64,000 bases of DNA from the NCBI RefSeq assembly GCF_004006535.1, contig NZ_RLIH01000002.1:186001-250000 (forward strand), given 5' to 3'. Position numbers and translations under genes: made by a program. The notes under the pieces are model-generated. The model worked only from the letters and a program-made list of their open reading frames with translations, searched no databases and was not told the origin of the DNA. This document shows, piece after piece, positions 44,607-53,437 of the stretch (positions are counted from its first letter, which is position 1; every line of letters begins with the position of its first letter). The DNA is from Anaerosphaera multitolerans. Lineage in GTDB: Bacteria; Bacillota; Clostridia; Tissierellales; Peptoniphilaceae.

Positions 44607-45140
44607 ATGTTACTTAAATTAGTTGGAAAAAACATGGATCTTACTGAAAGCTTAAAAGCACAGGCGGAAAAGAAATTTTCAAAGCTTGATAATTACTTCA
44701 ATGAGGAGATAGAGGGTAGAGTGGTTTTCTCCACACAAAAAAACAACATGACTGTAGAGGTAACAATTTTTCTCCCTGGTACAATCTTAAGAGCTGAAGA
44801 AACGACTCAGGATATGTATGCATCAATTGACAAGGCGTTAGATTCTTTAGAGAGGCAAGTTAGAAAATATAAGACCAGACTTAAAAAGAGATATCAAGAT
44901 AATTCCAGAACTATTAGATTTGAGAATGTAGTGTCTGAAGAGCCGGAAGTTGAAACAGGTAAAATAATTAGGAGAAAAAAATTTAATTTACGCCCGATGA
45001 ATGAAGAAGAGGCGGCATTGCAAATGGAGTTATTAAATCACAACTTTTTCATATTTCTAAATGCGGAAAATGACGAAGTGGAAGTTCTATATAAAAGAAG
45101 AGATGGCAACTATGGATTAATAGAAGTAGATGCGGAATAG
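44607..45140 (+). CDS. hpf: Ribosome hibernation-promoting factor, long form
   Basis: A 177-residue long-type HPF that pairs 70S ribosomes into inactive 100S dimers in stationary phase. The N-terminal domain (about 1-100) binds the 30S decoding centre and carries the usual GKNMDLTESLKAQAEKKFSKLD and ILRAEETTQDMYASIDKALD segments. The C-terminal domain (about 120-177) has FNLRPMNEEEAALQMELLNHNFFIFLNAE, the dimerisation part specific to long HPF. AGAGGAG precedes the ATG. DnaA boxes lie in the promoter region. Confidence 0.96.
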   Translation: MLLKLVGKNMDLTESLKAQAEKKFSKLDNYFNEEIEGRVVFSTQKNNMTVEVTIFLPGTILRAEETTQDMYASIDKALDSLERQVRKYKTRLKKRYQDNSRTIRFENVVSEEPEVETGKIIRRKKFNLRPMNEEEAALQMELLNHNFFIFLNAENDEVEVLYKRRDGNYGLIEVDAE

Positions 45141-45152
45141 AATTACTTATAG

Positions 45153-45176
45153 ACCAACCTTAGGGTTGGTTTTTTA
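45153..45176 (+). terminator. Intrinsic terminator of hpf
   Basis: Stem ACCAACC-TTAG-GGTTGGT followed by six T residues. Confidence 0.92.
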
Positions 45177-45410
45177 TTTGTAAATTTATAAGCCAAAAGT
45201 GACTTGCGAATTTGATAATGGAAGGATATTAAATAGATTTTATAATATTTACTATATTGCAGTAACGTTAATATTTTTAAGATGAAATTTCATTTAAAGA
45301 TATCAAAGGGTTTTATATTGATTCTATTCAACTCTTTTTTTAATATTTTGATAAATTTTTATTGAATAAGCAGTCTAAATAAATTTGATAGCATTTTTAA
45401 AAATTCATTG

Positions 45411-45426
45411 ATATAGTATACTATAT
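45411..45426. promoter_or_regulatory. Perfect 16-base palindrome upstream of an unknown gene
   Basis: ATATAGTATACTATAT is a perfect palindrome, 20 bases before the GTG start of the next gene. The rest of the gap 45177-45446 shows no gene. The palindrome contains TATAGT and TATACT that could act as -10 boxes, and it could be an operator. Confidence 0.4.
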
Positions 45427-45446
45427 ATTAGAAATAGGAGAGTACA

Positions 45447-45860
45447 GTGAATAATTTTATTAAAGAACTATTTAAGGTGGAAAGTATAGAGCATAGTAAG
45501 TTAGAAACTCTAGAAGAGACTTTGGAGATAATTGAAGATGATTATTTGGAAAAGTTAACTGAAAGTTATGAAATTGATGTCTCTATTATTAGAAATGAAA
45601 AAATAAGGAGATTAAATAGTAAAATCAAAGAAGATTTTAAAAGTAATTTAATGAATTTTACATCTGAAGAGCATAAGTCCTTTAATGAGTTTTACAATGG
45701 TATTGTAGATTACTCAGATGAGAATGTCTATGTAAATCTTAAAAAATTTACAGCTCTGGGTATTATTTTTTTATTTACTACTAACGGAGGAAAACTATAC
45801 ATTTTTAAAATTCCTGATGAACTTTGTGAAATTTATGAGGAGTTAATACGTACCAGTTAA
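45447..45860 (+). CDS. Hypothetical protein
   Basis: A 137-residue acidic cytoplasmic protein I do not recognise. It is mostly helical, with runs of glutamate and isoleucine, and ends in a short hydrophobic stretch (TALGIIFLFTTNGGKLYIFKIP) that looks like a buried beta hairpin and not a membrane span. AATAGGAGAG precedes a GTG start. It is the gene directly before the SARP unit, but the SARP-type promoter lies after it, so it is probably transcribed separately. Confidence 0.6.
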   Translation: MNNFIKELFKVESIEHSKLETLEETLEIIEDDYLEKLTESYEIDVSIIRNEKIRRLNSKIKEDFKSNLMNFTSEEHKSFNEFYNGIVDYSDENVYVNLKKFTALGIIFLFTTNGGKLYIFKIPDELCEIYEELIRTS

Positions 45861-45917
45861 CGGAACAAGTTAAAATTAAATAAAAACTTAACGATAAACT
45901 TGAAAATCGCCCTAAAA

Positions 45918-45949
45918 TTAACGAAAAGTTAACGGAGAAATCCTATAAT
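45918..45949 (+). promoter_or_regulatory. SARP-type promoter of the regulator unit
   Basis: TTAACGA (45918-45924), 4 bases, TTAACGG (45929-45935), 8 bases, TATAAT (45944-45949). The -35 position has no TTGACA-like sequence. Two further TTAACG copies lie upstream at 45857 and 45888. The layout of heptamer repeats 11 bases apart and 8 bases before the -10 box is that reported for SARP/AfsR activators. It implies that the regulator activates its own unit. Confidence 0.75.
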
Positions 45950-45978
45950 TAACTTATATCTTAAGTGGGGTGATTTTT

Positions 45979-46953
45979 TTGAAGAAATTATACGTATATA
46001 GAAGAAAAAGTAAAATAATTTTATTTAATGGTGAGGAAAATGAAGTTATTTTTAATTTAAATGAATATAAAGATGTTGTAAATAATTTAGAAACGGATAA
46101 ATACAGTTATTTTGATATTGTAAAAAAGGAATATGGAGTTGAGAAAGAAAAAGAAATAAAGGAAAAATTTTTATATCTTTTTAATTTCATACTTGTCAAC
46201 AATATAAGCAATTATATAGTAGATAAATATATTGAGGGCAATTTCTATCAACTTAGTTTTGATGAATTTATTAAAGAGAATAAGAAGCAAGTTATAAAAC
46301 TAAGCGGAGTTTTAGATATAGTAGATGTAATGGGAGATGTTATTACCTGTTTAATTAATACTGATGAATATTTAAACGGAAAATTAAAAATGGATTATGA
46401 AAAAGTCAACTTTAAAGATGAGGTTGAATTGAAAGATGAGGGATTGGGAAAGTTCTTTTATTATGAACCAAGTGGCGTTTCCAAACTAAAGAATAAATTA
46501 AAAGAAGATCTAGTGGCTTTTAAGTACGTAAAAGAAAAAAATAGAGATAAAGATGGAAGATTTATACTTCCGGTATATATTGATGAAGAAAAATTAAAGA
46601 ATAAGGGACTGGAGAATTACGGAGACTTTATTGTAAATTGGTTATCTTTAAGTTATTTACATATGATTGAAAAAATACACGATTACTTTTTTGATTATTA
46701 TGAATTAAGTGGTAATAGAGGACTTGTATATGATGATTTAACGGTGGCACTAATAGGTTTACTAAGTGCTGAAATTGAGGATTATCCTAAGGGTTTAAAC
46801 AAATCTATTGAAGTGGGAAGAGAGACTAGCGGAAAGTGTTATTTTATAGATTCAGTTGTGAAACCTATATCATTAACACAGGATTTAGCTATGATTTTAC
46901 AGGGAAAGGATGCCTTTGGGGTAGTTACTAAGATTATGAGGAGCAACAGATGA
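45979..46953 (+). CDS. Hypothetical protein cotranscribed with the SARP-like regulator
   Basis: A 324-residue cytoplasmic protein that I cannot assign. It is rich in lysine, glutamate, isoleucine and tyrosine, with no signal peptide, membrane segment or known catalytic motif. SYLHMIEKIHDYFFDYYELSGNRGLVYDDLTVALIGLL (in parts) is the most structured-looking region. The start is either GTG 45970 or TTG 45979; the GGGGTGA stretch containing the GTG fits better as a ribosome binding site for the TTG. It directly follows the SARP-type promoter and precedes the regulator by 18 bases, so a role in signalling to the regulator or in the controlled pathway is a fair guess. Confidence 0.6.
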   Translation: MKKLYVYRRKSKIILFNGEENEVIFNLNEYKDVVNNLETDKYSYFDIVKKEYGVEKEKEIKEKFLYLFNFILVNNISNYIVDKYIEGNFYQLSFDEFIKENKKQVIKLSGVLDIVDVMGDVITCLINTDEYLNGKLKMDYEKVNFKDEVELKDEGLGKFFYYEPSGVSKLKNKLKEDLVAFKYVKEKNRDKDGRFILPVYIDEEKLKNKGLENYGDFIVNWLSLSYLHMIEKIHDYFFDYYELSGNRGLVYDDLTVALIGLLSAEIEDYPKGLNKSIEVGRETSGKCYFIDSVVKPISLTQDLAMILQGKDAFGVVTKIMRSNR

Positions 46954-46971
46954 AAGTCTTAGGAGGTAAAA

Positions 46972-49900
46972 ATGGTAGATATAAATTGTAATCTATTTAA
47001 CTCTGTTGTCATAAAAGAAGATGATAATGAAGTATTAATCCCAGGGGGAAAAGTGGGAGGAGTATTTTATTACATTTTAATGAAGAAAATTGTAAGTAGA
47101 GATGAGTTGGCTGGAATATTTTGGCCATCTTCAAATGAAGAAAATGCTAAGTTAAGTTTAAGAAATGCGATCCATAAAATTAGAAAATCTTTTAAAGAGG
47201 ATATTATAATTTCTCCTAATAAAAGTACTTTAATGTTAAATGAAGATATTAATTTCATAATAGATGCTGATATTTTTGATAAAGATCCTTTTAAAAATCT
47301 TGACTTATATAAGGGAGAATTTTTAAAGGGTTTCTATATTAAAGATACAATTGAATTTGAATATTGGCTAATAGAAATGAGAAATTATTATAAAGAAAGA
47401 TGTATTATAACACTTCAAGAAAGAATTAAAGTAGATTACCAAGAAAGAGAACTTACACAGCTGGAAAAGGACATAAATACTCTACTGAGAATTGATAATT
47501 TTAATGATTTTGCCTATTTATACCTGTTGAAATTATATAAGTTAAAAGGTCGAAACGATAAGATAATAAATGAATATTACAATATTCAAAGAATTTTAAG
47601 AGATGAGCTTGGAATTGATCCCACTGAAGAGATGACGGCAATTTATAAAGAAGCTGTTGAAAGTGTGGGAAATAAGAAAGTTAAAAATTTAAAAGAGGAT
47701 AACACCTTATTCTACAATAGAGAATTTGAGATGGATTTAATTCAAAAGAACTTGGATAAATTCTATAGTGGAGAGACTTCTAAGTCAATATTGGTCAGTG
47801 GAGAAGTAGGAATGGGAAAGACTCTTTTAAAAAAGAATATTTTAAAGCAAAACAAGGGAAAGTTTAAAGTTTTTGAAGTTAGTTGTTATAGTGTAGAAAA
47901 AGAGTTTTCCTATTCTCCTTGGATTAAAATAATAGATTTAATAAATAAAGAACTTTCAAAAGAAGATAGTGAAAAGCCAATACTTTGGGATGATGTCATA
48001 AAAAAGTTGTTTTTTGATGGAAGTAATAAAACTCAAGGTGTTAGAAAAATTTTAGAAAATAAGGAAAATTACGATTCTGATTTAATATATAATTCAATTA
48101 TTTCAGCTTTAAAATCATTGAGTAAAAAGGGAAAAGTCTTAATAGTAATTGAAGATATTCAGTGGGCGGATACCTTAAGTATGAAGATACTAGTCAATTT
48201 AATTTTACATGTAAATGAAGATGTAAGATTTTTCCTTACGAAGACTAATGAAGTTTCTAAAAATATAGACAGACATTTAACTACTTTAATTGATTTAAAT
48301 AAACTTTTGGAAATAAAATTAAATAGATTTGATAAGACAACTGTAGGAGTAATTCTAAGAAAGGAAATAAATGACATAAGTGAAGCTGATATAGATTATA
48401 TTTATGAAAGGTCAAAGGGGAATGCTCTTTTCTTAAAAGTATATATAGATATCTTTAAGAATAATAAAAAAGAGGACTTAATAACTTCTAAGGTAAGTGA
48501 TATTTTACAAGAAACCTTTTCAAATTTAAGTGATACTGAAATGAAAATCTTAGAGGTGATTTCCGCATTTTATGGAAGCATAGATATTGAATTGCTGTTA
48601 AAAATAGTCGACATAAAGGCTTTTGAAATTGTAGATAATTTAAATAATCTTGTAAAGAAAAATATATTAGAGGAAAACAAAAGCGGGAAAAGTGTAATTA
48701 TAACTTTTGTACATTCTGTCTATAAGGACTTTGTATATGGAGAATTAAATGATCTTTCAAAACAAATAATCCATAGGGAAATTGCAGAGGCTTTGGAAGG
48801 AGAATTATCTGAAGATAATAAGGATATAACTAAATTTATAAAACTTAAATACCATTATAATCGTGCAAATGAAGAAGTTAAGACTGTTAAATATGAAGTT
48901 TATATTTTAAATTATTATTTAAATTTCAACCATGAAGTTTTTCCGAATTTAGATGATTACGATTTAAATAGACAGGTAAAAAACTTTATAAATAATGACA
49001 GAGCAATGCAATGGCTTGATGAAATAGAATGTAATATATTGAAAATAAAAAATTCCAGTAAGAATTCTTCAAATATAAATGAAATAAATTCCATTGAACT
49101 TCTATTTTTATACTGTAAAGGAAGGTATCTAATAAGATGTGGAAACTATTCTTCAGGTGTTAAGGTGATGAATAGAGTTATTCAGATGGGTAATGAATTA
49201 AAAGATGAGAGAATGGAATTATCGGGACATAAGCAAATGGCTATTTACGCCATTCAAATTAATGAACCTGAAATAATGCTTAAACATATTATAGAGGCTA
49301 TAAAAGTTGCTAGGAGCTTAAAAGATAATGTAGAGATAGGAGTATTGTATAGACTGTACGGAGTTTATTATATGATGAAAGGGAACTTCAAACAGGCGGA
49401 GCTGCTTTTTGAAAAGTCTGTAGATACTTTTAATGCTCTTGAATTTATATCTAATTATAATTCCATTAGTATTGCTGCAGATTATAACTATATAGGTGAA
49501 ATCAGAAATGCTGAAGGAAATTATGAAAAGGCAATGCAGTATTATGGAAAAGCAATAAATCTTTGTAAAGGAGTTGAAGTAACTTGTCAGGCTTTATTTT
49601 ATTTAAATGCGGGAAAAACAAGTTACTTAATGGGTAATTTTGCGGATATGGAAAAATATTTAAATTTAGCTAAGAGCATAGTTAAACAATTTGACTCCTA
49701 TTGGAAAAATTCCATATTAGATGCATTTTTGGCTCTTTGTAATTTTATAAAGGGAAATTATCAAATAGCTTTAGAATATTTAAAAGATGCAATTGCAGAG
49801 GTAAAAACCATAAATAATCCTAGGGATATAGGAAGTGTATATTTTGTTCAAACAATAATAGCTCTTGAATTAGAGGAAAGGGCGGAAAAAGAGTTAGATG

Positions 49901-50040
49901 ATTTTAAAGGTTTCTTAAAGGAGTCTTCGGAATATTACTATTATAATGCGCTTAGATATTTAGAAGAATATAGAGACAGATCTGAAATAGAATTTTTAAA
50001 ATCTTTAATACAAAATGATTTTAATGAGGTGATAATTTGA
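46972..50040 (+). CDS. AfsR/SARP-like transcriptional activator with BTAD, ATPase and TPR domains
   Basis: A 1022-residue regulator. Residues 1-95 form an OmpR-type winged helix (SRDELAGIFWPSSNEENAK, LRNAIHKIRKSF). Residues 95-225 are the bacterial transcriptional activation domain (YKGEFLKGF, LLKLYKLKGRNDKIINEYY, LRDELGIDPTEEM). An ATPase domain follows with Walker A GEVGMGKT (about 275) and Walker B VLIVIEDIQWAD (about 388). The C-terminal third (from about 700) is a TPR-like superhelix. This is the SARP/AfsR order, best known from Streptomyces. SARP activators bind direct heptamer repeats near the -10 box, and such repeats precede this unit, hutU and the last M20 gene. AGGAGGT precedes the ATG. 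It overlaps glmL by 4 bases. Confidence 0.92.
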   Translation: MVDINCNLFNSVVIKEDDNEVLIPGGKVGGVFYYILMKKIVSRDELAGIFWPSSNEENAKLSLRNAIHKIRKSFKEDIIISPNKSTLMLNEDINFIIDADIFDKDPFKNLDLYKGEFLKGFYIKDTIEFEYWLIEMRNYYKERCIITLQERIKVDYQERELTQLEKDINTLLRIDNFNDFAYLYLLKLYKLKGRNDKIINEYYNIQRILRDELGIDPTEEMTAIYKEAVESVGNKKVKNLKEDNTLFYNREFEMDLIQKNLDKFYSGETSKSILVSGEVGMGKTLLKKNILKQNKGKFKVFEVSCYSVEKEFSYSPWIKIIDLINKELSKEDSEKPILWDDVIKKLFFDGSNKTQGVRKILENKENYDSDLIYNSIISALKSLSKKGKVLIVIEDIQWADTLSMKILVNLILHVNEDVRFFLTKTNEVSKNIDRHLTTLIDLNKLLEIKLNRFDKTTVGVILRKEINDISEADIDYIYERSKGNALFLKVYIDIFKNNKKEDLITSKVSDILQETFSNLSDTEMKILEVISAFYGSIDIELLLKIVDIKAFEIVDNLNNLVKKNILEENKSGKSVIITFVHSVYKDFVYGELNDLSKQIIHREIAEALEGELSEDNKDITKFIKLKYHYNRANEEVKTVKYEVYILNYYLNFNHEVFPNLDDYDLNRQVKNFINNDRAMQWLDEIECNILKIKNSSKNSSNINEINSIELLFLYCKGRYLIRCGNYSSGVKVMNRVIQMGNELKDERMELSGHKQMAIYAIQINEPEIMLKHIIEAIKVARSLKDNVEIGVLYRLYGVYYMMKGNFKQAELLFEKSVDTFNALEFISNYNSISIAADYNYIGEIRNAEGNYEKAMQYYGKAINLCKGVEVTCQALFYLNAGKTSYLMGNFADMEKYLNLAKSIVKQFDSYWKNSILDAFLALCNFIKGNYQIALEYLKDAIAEVKTINNPRDIGSVYFVQTIIALELEERAEKELDDFKGFLKESSEYYYYNALRYLEEYRDRSEIEFLKSLIQNDFNEVII

Positions 50041-51413
50041 ATGCATACTTATTAATAGATTTTGGGAGTACTTATACTAAGTTAAGTCTTGTGGATATTG
50101 ATAGAAAAAAACTGGTTAAGAGAGTTAGTTCCAATACCACAGTGAAGACCAATATTAAAGTGGGTTATGATTTAGCTTTAGAGAAACTTAAGGATTCAGT
50201 AAATATGGATGAGGTAAACATTGTAGATACTTTAGCTTGTTCTTCTGCAGGCGGGGGTCTTAAAATGGTATCAATAGGTATTACTCCCAACTTTACAGTA
50301 GAGGCTTCTAAAAGAGCAGCCCTAGGAGCGGGAGCCAGATTGTTAAAAAGTTATAGCTATAGGTTGAGCTTGGAAGATATTAAAGAAATAGATGACTTAT
50401 CTCCGGACATTATTCTTTTAACAGGAGGAGCGGAGGACGGTAATAAGAGTTATATTATACACAATGCCAAAATGTTGACTCAGCTAAATTCAAATATCCC
50501 CATAGTAGTGGCCGGAAATAGTTATGCTGCAGAAGAAGTGGATTTAATACTTAAGGATTCAAATCTTGAATATGAAATAACGGAAAATGTAATGCCTGAT
50601 ATTAACAGAATAAATGCTGATCCTGTTCGTGAAATTATAAGACAAATATTTATGAGACAAATTATGGTTGCCAAAGGAATGGAAGATGTAGAAAAAATCA
50701 CAAGTGAAATTTTGATGCCTACTCCAACGGCGGTTTTAAAAGCTACGGAGTTACTTTCAAAGGGGACGGAAAATCATAAGGGACTGGGCGAAATTGTAGT
50801 GGTGGACATTGGAGGAGCTACAACGGATATTCATTCAGTTTCAGAGCCTATTAAAGATAAGAATTTTTTCTATGACGGACTAGAGGAACCCTATTTGAAA
50901 AGAACTGTTGAGGGTGATCTTGGAATGAGATATTCCGCCATAAGCCTTTATGAAAGTGTGGGAGAAGAGGGCTTTAAAAAATTTAATCCTAATATTGATA
51001 AAATCTATGATAGATGTAAGTTTAGACATGATAATCCTGAAGTTCTATTGGAGTCCTGCGATGAGAGAGAATTTGACGAAATAATGGCAAAAAATTGCGT
51101 TGAACTTTCAATAAGGAGACATTGTGGAAGTATTAGGGAGTCCTATATGAATGGAAGGACGGTTATCCTACAAAAGGGTAAGGACTTGAGAAAAATTTCA
51201 ATGGTAATAGGAACTGGAGGAGTTATAATTAACAGTAAAGATGCAAAATGTATCTTAAAGCAGGTAAAAAACGGAGATGAGAAAAAGCTTTTGCCTGAGA
51301 ATCCGGATTTTTATTTAGATAAAGAGTACATACTATCATCAATGGGATTACTTAGTATGAGAGATAGTGATTTGGCTTTCGAAATATTAACGGAAAATAT
51401 AAAAAAATTATAA
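50037..51413 (+). CDS. glmL: GlmL/MutL-family ATPase, orphan
   Basis: A 458-residue member of the GlmL family, actin/Hsp70-like ATPases encoded with coenzyme-B12 mutases such as glutamate mutase and ornithine aminomutase, where they are thought to act as reactivating chaperones. Motifs are LIDFGSTYTKLSLVD (phosphate 1, residues 6-20), SSAGGGLKMVSIG, LLTGGAEDGN and VVDIGGATTDIHS (phosphate 2). No glutamate mutase S or E gene is in the window. The start is TTG behind GAGGTGA, overlapping the regulator stop by 4 bases (TTGA). Its tie to the SARP-like regulator suggests a sensing or chaperone role in glutamate catabolism. Confidence 0.85.
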   Translation: MNAYLLIDFGSTYTKLSLVDIDRKKLVKRVSSNTTVKTNIKVGYDLALEKLKDSVNMDEVNIVDTLACSSAGGGLKMVSIGITPNFTVEASKRAALGAGARLLKSYSYRLSLEDIKEIDDLSPDIILLTGGAEDGNKSYIIHNAKMLTQLNSNIPIVVAGNSYAAEEVDLILKDSNLEYEITENVMPDINRINADPVREIIRQIFMRQIMVAKGMEDVEKITSEILMPTPTAVLKATELLSKGTENHKGLGEIVVVDIGGATTDIHSVSEPIKDKNFFYDGLEEPYLKRTVEGDLGMRYSAISLYESVGEEGFKKFNPNIDKIYDRCKFRHDNPEVLLESCDEREFDEIMAKNCVELSIRRHCGSIRESYMNGRTVILQKGKDLRKISMVIGTGGVIINSKDAKCILKQVKNGDEKKLLPENPDFYLDKEYILSSMGLLSMRDSDLAFEILTENIKKL

Positions 51414-51438
51414 AACAAGTGAATTATAAAGATAAAAT

Positions 51439-51477
51439 AATACTTTTTAAAAATAAAAAGTATTATTTTTTTATTTT
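51439..51477 (+). terminator. Intrinsic terminator of the regulator unit
   Basis: Stem AATACTTTTT (51439-51448) / AAAAAGTATT (51455-51464) then a long T-rich run. Confidence 0.8.
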
Positions 51478-51496
51478 TATTAAAAAGTTGAAAAAA

Positions 51497-51528
51497 ATAA
51501 CGGAAGGTTAACGGTGGATTAATATAAT
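51497..51528 (+). promoter_or_regulatory. SARP-type promoter of the hut operon
   Basis: ATAACGG (51497-51503), 4 bases, TTAACGG (51508-51514), 8 bases, TATAAT (51523-51528). The -35 position reads ACGGAA, far from consensus, so an activator should be needed. Leader of about 80 bases to hutU. Confidence 0.78.
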
Positions 51529-51614
51529 GAATTTAATTAGTGGGGAAGTATTATAAAAGAAAAACTCATTAAAATATTTAGTATCAATTTGGTTTATGAA
51601 AGGAGATTTTAATT

Positions 51615-53369
51615 ATGAATGGAGAAATGGGACTTTATTACAGAGAAAATCCTGAAATTCTATATGAAGTAAAGGCACAAGGCGGAGGTTTAAAGGACAC
51701 AGATACTTTAAGATGTAAGGGTTGGCGTCAAGAAACTATCTTAAGGATGCTTGAATTTAATATGGAAAACGCTGAAATTCCTGAGCTTCTAGTAATTTAT
51801 GGAGGTAACGGTAAGTGTGCAAGAAACTGGGAATCCTATTGGGCGATAGTAGATGCACTTAAAAACCTTGAAGATGATGAAACATTAGTAGTTCAATCAG
51901 GAATGCCTGTTGCAATTTTCAAAACTCATAAAGAAGCACCATGTGTAGTTATGGCTACTACTAATATTATGCAAGCTACTTGGGAAAGATTCTATGATTT
52001 ACAAGATAAGAACTTGACTATATTTGCTCAGTACACAGCAGCTCCATGGGAATACATAGGAACACAAGGTGTAATTGAGGGAACATTTGAAACACTTTCT
52101 GCAATTGCTATGAAAAAATACAATGATGACCTGACAGGAAAAATATACCTAACTGCCGGAGCAGGTGGAATGGGTGCTAACCAAACTTGGGCTATGAAGA
52201 TGCATGGCGGAGTATGTATAGTTGTTGATGCAAATGAGAAAATACTTCAAAAGAGAATTGAAAAAGACTACTTGGATATGATTGCAGATTCTCTTGAAGA
52301 GGCAGTTAAAATTGCAAAAGAACACGTTGAGAAAAACGATCCTATTTCAATAGGTATTGTTGGAAATGCTGCAGATATTTATGAAGAAGTACTTGCAAGT
52401 GACTTCAGACCTGACATCTGCTCAGAAATGTGTCCATGTCACGACCCTATTTCCTATATACCTTCAGGCTATACACCGGAAGAAGCAGATCAATTGAGAA
52501 TTGATGATAGAGCTAAGTATTTGGAAATTGCAAGAGAAACTATGAAGAGACAACTTGCTGCAATGATTGCATTAAAAGCAGACGGCGTTGAAGTATTTGA
52601 ATATGGTACAAGCATTAGAAAAGAATGTATGGATGCAGGCTTCCCAAGAGAAGAAGCAATGAAGATAAGAGGTTTTGTTGCAGAATATATTAGACCTTTA
52701 TTCTGTGAAGGCCGTGGACCTTTCAGATGGACATGTCTATCAAGAGATCCTGAAGACCTGAAAGTATCTGATGATATAGCTCTTGAAGTTTGTAAGGGCG
52801 ACAATCTAGTTGAAAGATGGATTAAACTTGCTAGAAAGAATCTTCCAATTGAAGGTATGCCGGCAAGAGTTTGCTATATGGGCTTTGGTGAAAGAAAGAA
52901 ATTTGGACTTGCAATTAACCAAGCTATCAGAGAGGGAAGAATTAAGGGTACAGTTGCCTTTTCAAGAGATAACTTAGACTCCGGTTCAATAGTTAACCCT
53001 ACATTTGAGTCTGAGGATATGCCAGATGGCGGCGATTATATTTCTGACTGGCCATACCTAAATGCACTTCTTGACTGTGCAGGAGGATGTGATTTAATAG
53101 CTATTCAAGCAAACTACTCAATGGGTGAAGCAGTTCACACCGGAGTTACTATGATAGCAGACGGAACTGAAGAAGCGGACAGAAGATTGGCTGTAACACT
53201 TACTACTGACTCCGGTATTGGAGTTATCCGTCATGCACAAGCCGGATATCAAACTGCTAAGGACGTAGCTAATGGAAAAGGTAAATATACTACTGATTCC
53301 ATTAAAGTACCACTATGGTGGCAACCAGCAGATAAGGTTACATTCGGACCAGAAGGAATGTATCGTTAA
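51615..53369 (+). CDS. hutU: Urocanate hydratase
   Basis: A 584-residue HutU, second enzyme of histidine degradation: it hydrates urocanate to 4-imidazolone-5-propionate with a tightly bound NAD. Visible family segments are VIYGGNGKCARNWESYW, QSGMPVAIFKTHKEAP, TAGAGGMGANQTWAMKM (NAD binding), and EMCPCHDPISYIPSGYTPEEAD with the conserved cysteine. AAAGGAGA precedes the ATG. It is the first gene behind the SARP-type promoter. A hairpin follows the stop, so genes further along may be expressed at a lower level or from internal promoters. Confidence 0.96.
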   Translation: MNGEMGLYYRENPEILYEVKAQGGGLKDTDTLRCKGWRQETILRMLEFNMENAEIPELLVIYGGNGKCARNWESYWAIVDALKNLEDDETLVVQSGMPVAIFKTHKEAPCVVMATTNIMQATWERFYDLQDKNLTIFAQYTAAPWEYIGTQGVIEGTFETLSAIAMKKYNDDLTGKIYLTAGAGGMGANQTWAMKMHGGVCIVVDANEKILQKRIEKDYLDMIADSLEEAVKIAKEHVEKNDPISIGIVGNAADIYEEVLASDFRPDICSEMCPCHDPISYIPSGYTPEEADQLRIDDRAKYLEIARETMKRQLAAMIALKADGVEVFEYGTSIRKECMDAGFPREEAMKIRGFVAEYIRPLFCEGRGPFRWTCLSRDPEDLKVSDDIALEVCKGDNLVERWIKLARKNLPIEGMPARVCYMGFGERKKFGLAINQAIREGRIKGTVAFSRDNLDSGSIVNPTFESEDMPDGGDYISDWPYLNALLDCAGGCDLIAIQANYSMGEAVHTGVTMIADGTEEADRRLAVTLTTDSGIGVIRHAQAGYQTAKDVANGKGKYTTDSIKVPLWWQPADKVTFGPEGMYR

Positions 53370-53381
53370 TAGATAATGCAT

Positions 53382-53412
53382 AAATAAGGCACAATTTAAT
53401 TGTGCCTTATTT
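53382..53412 (+). terminator. Hairpin terminator or attenuator after hutU
   Basis: Perfect 14-pair stem AAATAAGGCACAAT (53382-53395) / ATTGTGCCTTATTT (53399-53412). The following sequence on the plus strand is A-rich and not T-rich, so termination may be partial, with read-through into the rest of the operon. Confidence 0.65.
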
Positions 53413-53437
53413 ACAAAAAAAGATGGGATGTGAAATT

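Noticed and set aside
45261-45270. TAACGTTA palindrome in the gap after hpf as a regulator site
   Set aside because: Single short dyad with no promoter elements around it; likely chance in AT-rich DNA.
45857-45893. Additional SARP repeats TTAACG at 45857 and 45888
   Set aside because: They match the core but lack a partner at 11-base spacing and a -10 box at 8 bases, so they are mentioned only as possible upstream sites.
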